Position numbers and translations under genes: made by a program | In this document: one piece after another, positions 1 to 6,985 of the stretch | Position numbering within the stretch: the first letter of the stretch is position 1 | Layout: every line of letters starts with the position of its first letter | Notes under the pieces: model-generated | Database searches by the model: none | What the model was told of the DNA's origin: nothing | Seen by the model: the letters and a program-made list of their open reading frames with translations, nothing else | NCBI GenBank assembly: GCA_934481515.1 | Contig: CAKSPO010000046.1 | Span: 1 to 12,542, forward strand | Origin: an uncultured Eubacteriales bacterium | Lineage (GTDB): Bacteria > Bacillota > Clostridia > Oscillospirales > CAG-272 | Direction of reading: 5' to 3' | DNA length: 12,542 bases

Positions 1-492
1 ATCCGGAGCAGCAGCGGAACGGTTCGCCTTGCCAATGTGCAGTGTGAAGAAGAGTTCTCCTTGAAGAACGGCTCCGGAAGAGTTACGGTCAGCACGCTTT
101 CCGCCGGAGAAACGGAAGTGGAAAGCTTCAGCGGAGACATTGACATCGGCTCCATCCGGACGGACAAAAAGGCAAGCCTTAGCACCGAGTCCGGTGCTGT
201 AAATCTCGGCGAGGTGCGCGTACCGAAATTGGAGGTAGAGACGCATTCCGCGTCGGTCAGGGCGGCGCTCTTTTTCTGCGAGTCGGTGGAGGTGCAAACC
301 ACCAGCGGAAACGTGACGCTTGCACTGAAGGAAAACCTCGGCGCAACGGTCGGTTTTCACAGCGCCAGCGGCAAGCTGAACACCAAGCAGAGCGCAAAGC
401 TGAACCGGAATGACGGAGACGAATACGTATTTTCAACCGGAAACTGCAAGATCCACGTGACCACCGAAAGCGGGAACCTGACGGTGGAATAA
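1..492 (+). CDS. DUF4097-type beta-strand repeat protein, 3' part (partial)
   Basis: The reading frame is open from the left edge to TAA at 490-492, so the start lies outside the window. The visible 163 residues are a series of about eight units, roughly 20 residues apart, each centred on S-G/A-x-[VIL]: SSGTVRL, GSGRVTV, FSGDIDI, ESGAVNL, HSASVRA, TSGNVTL, ASGKLNT and ESGNLTV. This is the typical pattern of the DUF4097/LiaG-like family, which is predicted to form a right-handed stack of short beta strands. Family members often follow an N-terminal membrane segment and sit in operons for envelope-stress or membrane-associated functions, but the biochemical role is unknown. A GTG at 37-39 could be misread as a start; the same repeat pattern continues upstream of it, so I treat the gene as truncated by the window. 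The next gene has its own promoter about 110 nt downstream, so this gene is probably the end of a separate transcription unit. Confidence 0.85.
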   Translation: MRSSSGTVRLANVQCEEEFSLKNGSGRVTVSTLSAGETEVESFSGDIDIGSIRTDKKASLSTESGAVNLGEVRVPKLEVETHSASVRAALFFCESVEVQTTSGNVTLALKENLGATVGFHSASGKLNTKQSAKLNRNDGDEYVFSTGNCKIHVTTESGNLTVE

Positions 493-599
493 CCGTTTAT
501 TTATCGAATATTTTTTGAAAAATCAGAGAACTTTTTGTAAATAAATATCGAATAAAAAGGCAATAAAAAGAAAACAAAACGGGATTTCCAGGAAAGCTA

Positions 600-628
600 T
601 TGACAGCCGAAGGAATCAATAGTATAAT
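600..628 (+). promoter_or_regulatory. Consensus sigma-A promoter for the riboswitch-controlled cluster
   Basis: A perfect -35 hexamer TTGACA (600-605) and a perfect -10 hexamer TATAAT (623-628) are separated by exactly 17 bp. Transcription should begin near 635, just upstream of the riboswitch aptamer. The preceding 493-599 region is strongly AT-rich with several A and T runs, which could act as an UP element; it contains no gene. Such a strong constitutive-looking promoter fits a system where control comes after initiation, through the riboswitch. Confidence 0.9.
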
Positions 629-638
629 AAAGTCAAAT

Positions 639-718
639 CGGATATTGGGCAAAGCAGTCGTGAGGCTGTGACGCAAAGCTAAAGGGACTTGTAAAGTCAG
701 CCAGTTGCAATTTTGTCG
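639..718 (+). promoter_or_regulatory. Cyclic di-GMP class I riboswitch aptamer (GEMM-I)
   Basis: The conserved GEMM-I blocks appear in order: GGGCAAAG (647-654), a hairpin CAGTC-GTGA-GGCTG (655-668) capped by a GNRA tetraloop, GACGCAAAGCTA (670-681), a second hairpin with stem GACT (686-689) and AGTC (695-698), and AGCCAGTTGC (699-708). From memory of the Vibrio Vc2 structure, G648, A675 and C708 should correspond to the three bases that contact c-di-GMP (G20, A47, C92). A weak closing stem can be drawn between 639-647 and 708-718. The aptamer lies in the leader of the giant surface-protein gene. The class is known to sense c-di-GMP and to control motility, adhesion and surface genes in Clostridia. 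Confidence 0.92.
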
Positions 719-741
719 TTGCAACTGGCTTTTTTGTTTTT
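699..741 (+). terminator. Riboswitch expression-platform intrinsic terminator
   Basis: A perfect 12-bp stem, AGCCAGTTGCAA (699-710) with TTGCAACTGGCT (719-730), has an 8-nt loop and is followed by a T-rich run (731-740). The 5' arm is the conserved 3' part of the GEMM-I aptamer, including the predicted ligand-contacting C708. Aptamer and terminator are therefore mutually exclusive, and ligand binding should favour read-through. The terminator ends about 48 nt before the start codon of the giant gene and leaves its ribosome binding site free. Confidence 0.9.
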
Positions 742-771
742 CGGACAGGAAAGAGGTTCGGAAATGCGGAG

Positions 772-779
772 AAAGGAGG
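772..779 (+). promoter_or_regulatory. Ribosome binding site deciding the start of the giant gene
   Basis: AAAGGAGG ends 9 nt before ATG at 789. The frame is open further upstream to 705, but that part lies inside the terminator hairpin and has no ribosome binding site, so 789 is the start. Confidence 0.85.
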
Positions 780-788
780 CGGAAGACA

Positions 789-3700
789 ATGGAATACGGA
801 AAATGGAAACGCACAAAATGCATTCTCACCGTTCTGCTGGCGGCGCTTTGCCTGCTTGCGGCAACAGGTGCCGTGACCTATGCGGCGGTGGTTCTGTTCC
901 GTTCTATGGTCACCGGCAAGGGGGAGGCAGAAGCCGGAAATCCGGGCGACAATCTGACGCTGAACGTCACGGAACTGACCGAAAACCGCGCCGTGACCGC
1001 AACTTCGGCGGCTTTTTCCCTCCGCAGCGCGGGGGAGTTTCGTACCTTTTCACTCTCCCTGAAAAACCAAACCGGCGCGAATCTGACGCATACCGTTTCC
1101 CTGATTGTCAAGGGAGTGGAGCGCGACGGTGCACCGGTGACGGGAGATGCACTTTCTGCCGTCAAAAGTGCGGTTCTCGTTTATTATGACGGTGTTTTTG
1201 TGGATACGCTGGCAAGAATCACTGAGGCAGGGGAGGGAGTTCTGCCGGGTACGGGGATTGCACCGGCAGGAAATACCGATACGCATACGCTGACACTGGA
1301 ACTGCACAGCGCGGCAGAAGCATATGCAGGAATTACCGTTTCCCTGCGGATCATGGACAATGCCGCGAATGCCGACGCGGGAAAATATTTGTTTGTCGGG
1401 GACGAAACAGCGTTTTCCAAGGCGGTGGCGGACGTCAATTCCGGACTTCTCGGAGAAATTCGGGGGGATGCCGAAACTCCTACCGTTGTGCTGACCAAGC
1501 CACTGACGCTGACAAAATCCTATGAAATCAAGCATTCCGTGCGATTGGATTTTCATGGAAACATTCTGCAGCCTGCAGGAAATACGCTGACGGTGACCGG
1601 CGGAACGCTGACGCTGACCACTTCCGCGCCCTTTTCGTCCGGAGCGGGAACCCTGAGCGGCGGAATCACAGTGAATTCCGAAACGGCGCTTTTGAATATC
1701 GAAGATTTCACCGCCGCCGACGGCACATTGGTCTCGGGACAATACGCGGCGCTTTCTCATGTGACTGCCTGCGATACCGCAGGGGCGGCGGCGTTGCTTT
1801 GCGAACGGCTCCGGGCGGAACTCGGCGAGGGCATCCGGACGGGCGCTTCCGTTTCACTGCTGCGGTCACTTTCCTTCTATCTGGAGGTTGCGGCGCTCCG
1901 ATCGACGGGCGCTGTGCTGGAGGGAACGACATTGCGTGCGCCGGACGGTCTTGCTGCAACGACGGTCGGCACGCTTTCCGTCTCTGTGGGGACACAGACG
2001 GAGGCAGTGTCCTTCAAACTCTTCGGTGAGGACGGGGAGGCAGTTCTTGCGGCACTCAGGACGGGACCTCTGGCGCATCTGGAAAAGCTGAATCCGCTGT
2101 CCGAAAGCATTACCAGCGATCTTTTTCTGCCATCCGAAATCAAAGCCTATGGGGTCAGCATCGAGTGGGTTTCCGGAAATCCGGAAACCGTTTCCGACAC
2201 AGGAAAGCTGCAGGATACCGTTGCGGACGGAAAAGCGGTGACGCTTCTGGCAAAGGTCCGCATCAATGAAAAGGTTTATCCGCTCCGCTATTCCTTTACG
2301 GTCAGCAGCATCAATAACGCGTTGCGTTTCAGCAATCTTCTTGCTTCTCTCAGTCCGCTGACCCTGAAGGAGGTCTGGATGGGGGATACTTCCACTGCCA
2401 GTGAGGACTTCCGAAAATCGCATCAGTTTCTTCCCAATGCAGATGCGTCCTCCGCTTATTATTACCGGACGGCGTATACCTCTCCGGATGCTGCTCTGAC
2501 CACGGCGCGGCTGGAATGGAGCGGATATGGCGAGATCGGACTTCTTTCTCTGACCTATTCGCAGGATGCTACCTATAACTATATTTCCGTTTACACCAAC
2601 GCAAGCGGGGAACAGGCGGTTCTGCTCAATACGCCGGTATTCAGCACCTTTGCACAGATTCAGGTTGCGGCGACCTTTGACGGAGACGAAGAGGTTTATA
2701 CGGGCGTGGTGAACATTATCATTGAAACCGGAAATTATGAACAGCTTCTGGACGGCGCATTTGATTATCTTCAGGGACAGCTGGATGCACTGGATCTGTA
2801 CAAGAGCATCCTGCGCACCCGGATGCGGGGCGGCATGGCGGCGGAGCGTGCGGATTTTTCACTGAATACGGTCTATCGGATTTCCGCTTCCAGCATCAGT
2901 GCCGGAAAGTATTCCATTGCGCTGGACACCTCTGCCGGCGGAGGACTTTTGAGCGCTACGGCAAACCCGCTGTATCTGACCTATCAGGGGGTGCAATGTC
3001 AGGCATACACACTGCTGGACAGCACGGACGGCTATGACCATCTCGTGACCGGAAGCGGAACCTATATCAAGGTGCAGAATGATGCCGGCTGGTACTATAT
3101 TTCCGCAGAGGAAGCGGGAATGACAGATATTCCGGCAGGGGAGGAGACCATAGACGGTACGGGAAAGTCCTTTCTTCCGGTGACGGGAGATTATACCGTC
3201 CGGGTGGACCTGACCAAGGCATCCTCCGTGGAAACACGGACTGCCGTTTCCGTGACGGTGCGCTACACCTACCAGCCAACGGTTCAGGCGACGCGAACCC
3301 TGTATGTGACCGTTCCTGCGGTGATTCTGCCGGACAGCTCCGGCTTCGGAAATTACAGCGTTTTTTCCTCGGTCAAATATCAGCTGTTCGGGTATCTCCC
3401 GGAGGCGGAGCGCGTTTATGCCTCCGAAGCGTTTGAGACGGACGGCAACAAGGTGACCAACCATACCGCCGCCTACATTCTGGTGCAGGATGTGGAGCGG
3501 TGCGGCGGACAGAGCGGCAATTGGTTTGACGGAACCTACCTTGGGGAGCCGCTGACGGTTGCCTACGGGAAAAAGCTGGATTCGCTCCGCTTTTATGTGG
3601 GGCAGGCTGATTCCGATGTAAACGGGGAGGAAGCGAAAATTTATGATTTCCTCCGGCTGGTTCATTGGGCGACCGGACGGAGTGTGTCCGATGCGTCCTC

Positions 3701-6700
3701 GGTTCTCAGCCGGGACTGGTCGGCACTTCCCTCCGGGGCGATGTCCGCGACGGCATGGAGCACACTGAGCGCCACGCCGTCGGACGGAAAGCAGTATCTG
3801 ACGCCTTCGGAACTGAATGCGCTGAAGCTGTTTTACCAGTATCTGACCGGAATTTCCGATACAGAGTGGAATACTTTGATTGCCTCGGTCTCTACGACTG
3901 CGCCGGGGCGTGTCATTACCGACGGGGAGGCGTTCGGCACGGCAATCCGGAATCTGACCTCCAATTCCAAGACGTACTTCAAGTATACGGAACTGATGCG
4001 CTGGGCGCTGAACGAGCAGAACTTCCCGAAGTCGGCATTTTGGGACGGCTCCTATCCGATCGGCAACCCGCCGAACGGCGGTTCTCTGACTTACGACACG
4101 GTCTATACGGCAGTGAGCGGTACTTCCTATTATCTTCGTAAGACCGGTACCAATTCGCTTCAGAGCGGATATTTCAACGAGGATGACACCGAATATATCA
4201 CCGACCGGGAAGAGGTCATTCTGCAGGCGTTCTGGCGGAATGCCGGTACCTCTGCACAAAACGGCTTTTTGACGGCGTACCGGAACTACAGCGTGGTTCC
4301 GACCTATCTCAATGAGAACGCGGTGCAGACCTTTGTCTCTCTTCTGTATGCCTCCTTCGGTTATCCGAAGGATTATACCGCGGCGGCGGAGCAGGTGGGA
4401 GACCGGCTCTACCCGTACATTACCTCTGCGGACGGAGCAACCACCGCACTGACGCATTTCCGGAATCTGACGGAGCTGTTTTTCGTCGGTGCGACCACAA
4501 CCCGCGGTGCGACGGTTACGACGGGACTTCCGGCATTTCTGACCACCGAAACGCTTTCCAACTTTTTCAACCGGTTGCAGGCATCGTCGCTGGCTCCGCA
4601 GCTGACGGCACTGACCCTGTATCATTGCGCGGACGGGTATGTGGAATTTGACCTGACCGGTATTTCCGCCTTCACGGCGCTGACCCGGCTGGATCTCGGC
4701 ATGAACTACGGCATCCGGAGCATCGGTCCCGTGCTGGATCTGAATTACCGGAATCTGACGCTTCTGGACGTTACCGGGGTTGCCCAGGCGGACCGTTATA
4801 AAGATTTTACGCTGAACGTAATTTACAACGCCGGACGGCAGACGGTTCTCTATACGCCGGACAGCGGGCTTTCCGCCGACGGTAGCAGTGCCGAAAAAAA
4901 GGCCTATACGAAGGAAGCGGACACATCGGAAACGTTGGCGTTTTTGCAGGATCTGGAGAAGCTGGACGGGCAGTATCTACAGCTTTTGCGTTCTCTCTCG
5001 GATGCCGGAAACGCGATCCGGCTTTACTGGCAGCAGGACAGCGGAAACCGCATCTACCCCTCTCCCGTGACGGGCGCGGGCACTTTTTCCGCCGGAACCT
5101 ACGGAACCAAACTGACCGCGGCGGCAATGATCTCGCTTCTCACCAACGATTATTACTGCACGCAGACGGTGACGGTCGGCGGTGTGACACTGGAGGCAGG
5201 GTATGTCTATCCAATTCTGCTCTCCTCCGACGGGTCGGCACGGTTTGATGCTTCTGCCCGTTACGCGGCGGATCCCTCCTTGCCGGAGTACAGCGACGCG
5301 GAGCTGGAGCAGATTCTCGGAAGCGCAGGGTACAATTTTTCGCTTTCGCTCTCCGACGGAACGGTTGTCAGCTCGGATGAAGCGACAACCTATCTCTACA
5401 ACGGAAACACCGGTTACTATCTCGGGCTCCGTAGCGGGAGCAACAACCTGCAGCAGGGAACCGCTTACCAACAGCTGTACTACGTGAAAAAGACGACGGT
5501 GACGGAATATACCCTGACCTGTACCGATGGCACCGATCCGTTCACCGTGGAAGGTTTGTGCTATCGTTCCGATACGCAGACGGTAACCCGTTATACCTAT
5601 ACGGCGAAGAGCAGGAACACCTCCGGAACGCTTCGGGTGACAGCGGAAACCTATACCTATTACGCCAAAGAGAATGAAACCAGCACCCCGACCGCACTTT
5701 CCGTCAGTGCAGGGCAGACAATCTACTGGCATACTCGTAGCGGGTGGTGGTGGAACTATACATATACTGTTTCCGGTTCCCAAGCAGTATTGTCTCCCTC
5801 CGCACCGACGGCGGAGTATACCTATCTGAATGCGGACGGAGAAACGATGTCCGAAACCCTGACGCTGACGGATACCGGAAGCGCCGCCCTGCTGGCGGGA
5901 ATTCCCGCTGCCATGTCGGAGCGGATGCAAGCGGATATTTCCTCTTATGGATATGTCCGCAATACCACGACCACGCTCTATACCGAAAACGTCCCGGCAA
6001 TTGCCTCCGCGGAGGAAGCTTCCGCCGCTTTGCAAACAGCCGAAACGGTTCTGCAGGGGGTGCAGACGGCATCGGTCTGGCTTTTCGGTGGATCCGGCAC
6101 CGGAACGGATACCTACACGAGAAACGGAGCGGATACCGGGTACTCCTTTACATCCGGACGCTTCTATCGGTTGGTATTCGGAACGGACGGCTATACCCTT
6201 GAGGACACCGGCGTGCTTCTTGCGGACGGGAATACCGCACCGAATATGGAGAGCATCCTTGCAGAAGCCAATGCGGCAGCCGGAACGGTTCGGCGCGGGA
6301 ATTATCTTGGAATGTATGTGTTCTATAACGGTACGAAAACAGTGACGGTCAACGGGAGAACCTACCGTCCCGGATGCGTCTACCGGATCATTTGGGCGGA
6401 CGACGCGCATACGGAAATGACCTATGACGACGCGGAGGGCGGAACCCGCACCTGCGCGGTGGTCAGCGCGTCGGAATTTTCCAGACAGCCGATGAATGCG
6501 ACGGGAACCGGCGGGATTTATTACCTGACGGAGGGAACCAACTATTACGCCGCCAATCGCTTTTACATCATGACGTTTGACGACTCCGGATTCTATTATC
6601 TGCGCACGTTCGGAACGGCGGAATTGCTTCTGGAAACGGACGGTAGCGGCGGGACGCACGCGTATCTGCGCATGAAGAACGGCAGGCTGTACCTGACCAG

Positions 6701-6812
6701 CGGACAGGATTACTCCGGAACGGGCGGGACAGAGGAGATGGAGCTTACGGCGGTCATTTTTGTGGACGGAAAGGAATATACAAGAACCTTTCGTGTGACG
6801 GTCATCGGATAA
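789..6812 (+). CDS. Giant modular surface protein with TasA-like, Ig-like and leucine-rich segments (2007 aa)
   Basis: Start chosen at ATG 789 because of AAAGGAGG 9 nt upstream. Residues 5-10 are basic, 11-37 are hydrophobic (signal peptide or anchor), with TYAAVVLF at its end resembling the TWAAF cleavage region of TasA. Residues about 50-195 look TasA/jelly-roll-like (SLRSAGEFRTFSLSLKNQT from 77). About 200-330 is beta-helix-like (LDFHGNILQPAGNTLTV). About 435-507 is an atrophied bacterial Ig-like domain (VSIEWVSGN). About 1223-1330 has leucine-rich segments (LTALTLYHC, FTALTRLDLGMN, NLTLLDVTG). From about 1450 to 1945 there are degenerate Tyr-rich beta repeats. No LPXTG, GW, SLH or choline-binding anchor is visible. 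It is the first gene after a c-di-GMP riboswitch, so it is likely induced by that messenger. I infer an extracellular adhesin or matrix protein; no enzyme motif was seen. No named family covers the whole protein, and the domain calls are by eye. Confidence 0.85.
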   Translation: MEYGKWKRTKCILTVLLAALCLLAATGAVTYAAVVLFRSMVTGKGEAEAGNPGDNLTLNVTELTENRAVTATSAAFSLRSAGEFRTFSLSLKNQTGANLTHTVSLIVKGVERDGAPVTGDALSAVKSAVLVYYDGVFVDTLARITEAGEGVLPGTGIAPAGNTDTHTLTLELHSAAEAYAGITVSLRIMDNAANADAGKYLFVGDETAFSKAVADVNSGLLGEIRGDAETPTVVLTKPLTLTKSYEIKHSVRLDFHGNILQPAGNTLTVTGGTLTLTTSAPFSSGAGTLSGGITVNSETALLNIEDFTAADGTLVSGQYAALSHVTACDTAGAAALLCERLRAELGEGIRTGASVSLLRSLSFYLEVAALRSTGAVLEGTTLRAPDGLAATTVGTLSVSVGTQTEAVSFKLFGEDGEAVLAALRTGPLAHLEKLNPLSESITSDLFLPSEIKAYGVSIEWVSGNPETVSDTGKLQDTVADGKAVTLLAKVRINEKVYPLRYSFTVSSINNALRFSNLLASLSPLTLKEVWMGDTSTASEDFRKSHQFLPNADASSAYYYRTAYTSPDAALTTARLEWSGYGEIGLLSLTYSQDATYNYISVYTNASGEQAVLLNTPVFSTFAQIQVAATFDGDEEVYTGVVNIIIETGNYEQLLDGAFDYLQGQLDALDLYKSILRTRMRGGMAAERADFSLNTVYRISASSISAGKYSIALDTSAGGGLLSATANPLYLTYQGVQCQAYTLLDSTDGYDHLVTGSGTYIKVQNDAGWYYISAEEAGMTDIPAGEETIDGTGKSFLPVTGDYTVRVDLTKASSVETRTAVSVTVRYTYQPTVQATRTLYVTVPAVILPDSSGFGNYSVFSSVKYQLFGYLPEAERVYASEAFETDGNKVTNHTAAYILVQDVERCGGQSGNWFDGTYLGEPLTVAYGKKLDSLRFYVGQADSDVNGEEAKIYDFLRLVHWATGRSVSDASSVLSRDWSALPSGAMSATAWSTLSATPSDGKQYLTPSELNALKLFYQYLTGISDTEWNTLIASVSTTAPGRVITDGEAFGTAIRNLTSNSKTYFKYTELMRWALNEQNFPKSAFWDGSYPIGNPPNGGSLTYDTVYTAVSGTSYYLRKTGTNSLQSGYFNEDDTEYITDREEVILQAFWRNAGTSAQNGFLTAYRNYSVVPTYLNENAVQTFVSLLYASFGYPKDYTAAAEQVGDRLYPYITSADGATTALTHFRNLTELFFVGATTTRGATVTTGLPAFLTTETLSNFFNRLQASSLAPQLTALTLYHCADGYVEFDLTGISAFTALTRLDLGMNYGIRSIGPVLDLNYRNLTLLDVTGVAQADRYKDFTLNVIYNAGRQTVLYTPDSGLSADGSSAEKKAYTKEADTSETLAFLQDLEKLDGQYLQLLRSLSDAGNAIRLYWQQDSGNRIYPSPVTGAGTFSAGTYGTKLTAAAMISLLTNDYYCTQTVTVGGVTLEAGYVYPILLSSDGSARFDASARYAADPSLPEYSDAELEQILGSAGYNFSLSLSDGTVVSSDEATTYLYNGNTGYYLGLRSGSNNLQQGTAYQQLYYVKKTTVTEYTLTCTDGTDPFTVEGLCYRSDTQTVTRYTYTAKSRNTSGTLRVTAETYTYYAKENETSTPTALSVSAGQTIYWHTRSGWWWNYTYTVSGSQAVLSPSAPTAEYTYLNADGETMSETLTLTDTGSAALLAGIPAAMSERMQADISSYGYVRNTTTTLYTENVPAIASAEEASAALQTAETVLQGVQTASVWLFGGSGTGTDTYTRNGADTGYSFTSGRFYRLVFGTDGYTLEDTGVLLADGNTAPNMESILAEANAAAGTVRRGNYLGMYVFYNGTKTVTVNGRTYRPGCVYRIIWADDAHTEMTYDDAEGGTRTCAVVSASEFSRQPMNATGTGGIYYLTEGTNYYAANRFYIMTFDDSGFYYLRTFGTAELLLETDGSGGTHAYLRMKNGRLYLTSGQDYSGTGGTEEMELTAVIFVDGKEYTRTFRVTVIG
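4119..5459 (+). repeat. Pair of diverged YYL...N-x-LQ-x-G repeats in the giant protein
   Basis: Residues 1111-1127 read GTSYYLRKTGTNSLQSG and residues 1540-1557 read NTGYYLGLRSGSNNLQQG (nt 4119-4169 and about 5406-5459). Both keep YYL, a basic residue, G-[TS]-N-x-LQ-x-G, and both lie in a beta-rich context. They look like two copies of one module separated by the leucine-rich region. Confidence 0.6.
5166..6602 (+). repeat. Degenerate Tyr-rich beta repeats in the C-terminal third of the giant protein
   Basis: Two copies are clear: TVTVGGVTLEAGYVYPILL (from residue 1460, nt 5166) and TVTVNGRTYRPGCVYRIIW (from residue 1851, nt 6339), each followed by an acidic DG or DD turn. Two weaker relatives are GYSFTSGRFYRLVFGTDG (from 1784) and NYYAANRFYIMTFDDSG (from 1918). 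The shared core is x-[VF]-Y-x-[IL]-x-[FWL]-x-x-D-[GDS]. Between the copies lies a Tyr/Trp-rich part with four YTY motifs and a WWW triplet (about residues 1600-1685). Confidence 0.6.
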
Positions 6813-6883
6813 CGGTATTTTAAGGCTTCACCGCGCCATCCGCACACGGCACACTTGTTTTCGCATTTTCCGTCATACGTCTG

Positions 6884-6914
6884 CGGATTTTTGTATCGAC
6901 TGGCGGAAAATCCG
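6884..6914 (+). repeat. Inverted repeat in the spacer between the two large genes
   Basis: CGGATTTT (6884-6891) can pair with AAAATCCG (6907-6914) across a 15-nt loop. There is no T run after it, so it is not a standard terminator. It could be an mRNA-stability or attenuation hairpin within the 173-nt spacer 6813-6985, or chance. Confidence 0.35.
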
Positions 6915-6920
6915 ACGCTT

Positions 6921-6934
6921 CAAATTGCAATTTG
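6921..6934. promoter_or_regulatory. 14-bp perfect palindrome, possible operator
   Basis: CAAATTGCAATTTG is its own reverse complement. It sits 52 nt before the start of the second large gene. A perfect 14-mer palindrome is the size of a typical dimeric-regulator site, but no clear promoter hexamers flank it, so its role is speculative. Confidence 0.35.
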
Positions 6935-6970
6935 CACCATTGGAACGACGGGATGAAGCTTTCAGGAGAA

Positions 6971-6976
6971 AGGAGG
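6971..6976 (+). promoter_or_regulatory. Ribosome binding site deciding the start of the second large gene
   Basis: AGGAGG ends 9 nt before ATG at 6986. An in-frame TTG at 6932 would add 18 residues but has no ribosome binding site and would place a non-basic, His/Trp-containing stretch before the signal segment, so 6986 is chosen. Confidence 0.85.
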
Positions 6977-6985
6977 GAACAACTT

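Noticed and set aside
496..554. AT-only inverted repeat (TTTATTTA 496-503 with TAAATAAA 538-545) and direct repeat TATCGAATA (502-510, 546-554)
   Set aside because: AT-only pairing in an AT-rich stretch is weak and expected by chance; it lacks the GC stem and T run of a terminator for the DUF4097 gene.
705..788. Upstream extension of the giant gene's open frame
   Set aside because: It would translate the riboswitch terminator; no ribosome binding site, whereas ATG 789 has AAAGGAGG and a proper signal sequence.
2859..4625. 588-codon open frame on the minus strand inside the giant gene
   Set aside because: It is antisense to a gene with clear start, signal segment and domain motifs. Its product is Arg/Gly/Gln-rich without hydrophobic cores and there is no ribosome binding site; codon bias of the + strand gene explains the lack of stops.
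4977..6659. 560-codon open frame on the minus strand
   Set aside because: Same reasons: very basic product, no recognisable motif, fully antisense to the repeat region of the giant gene.
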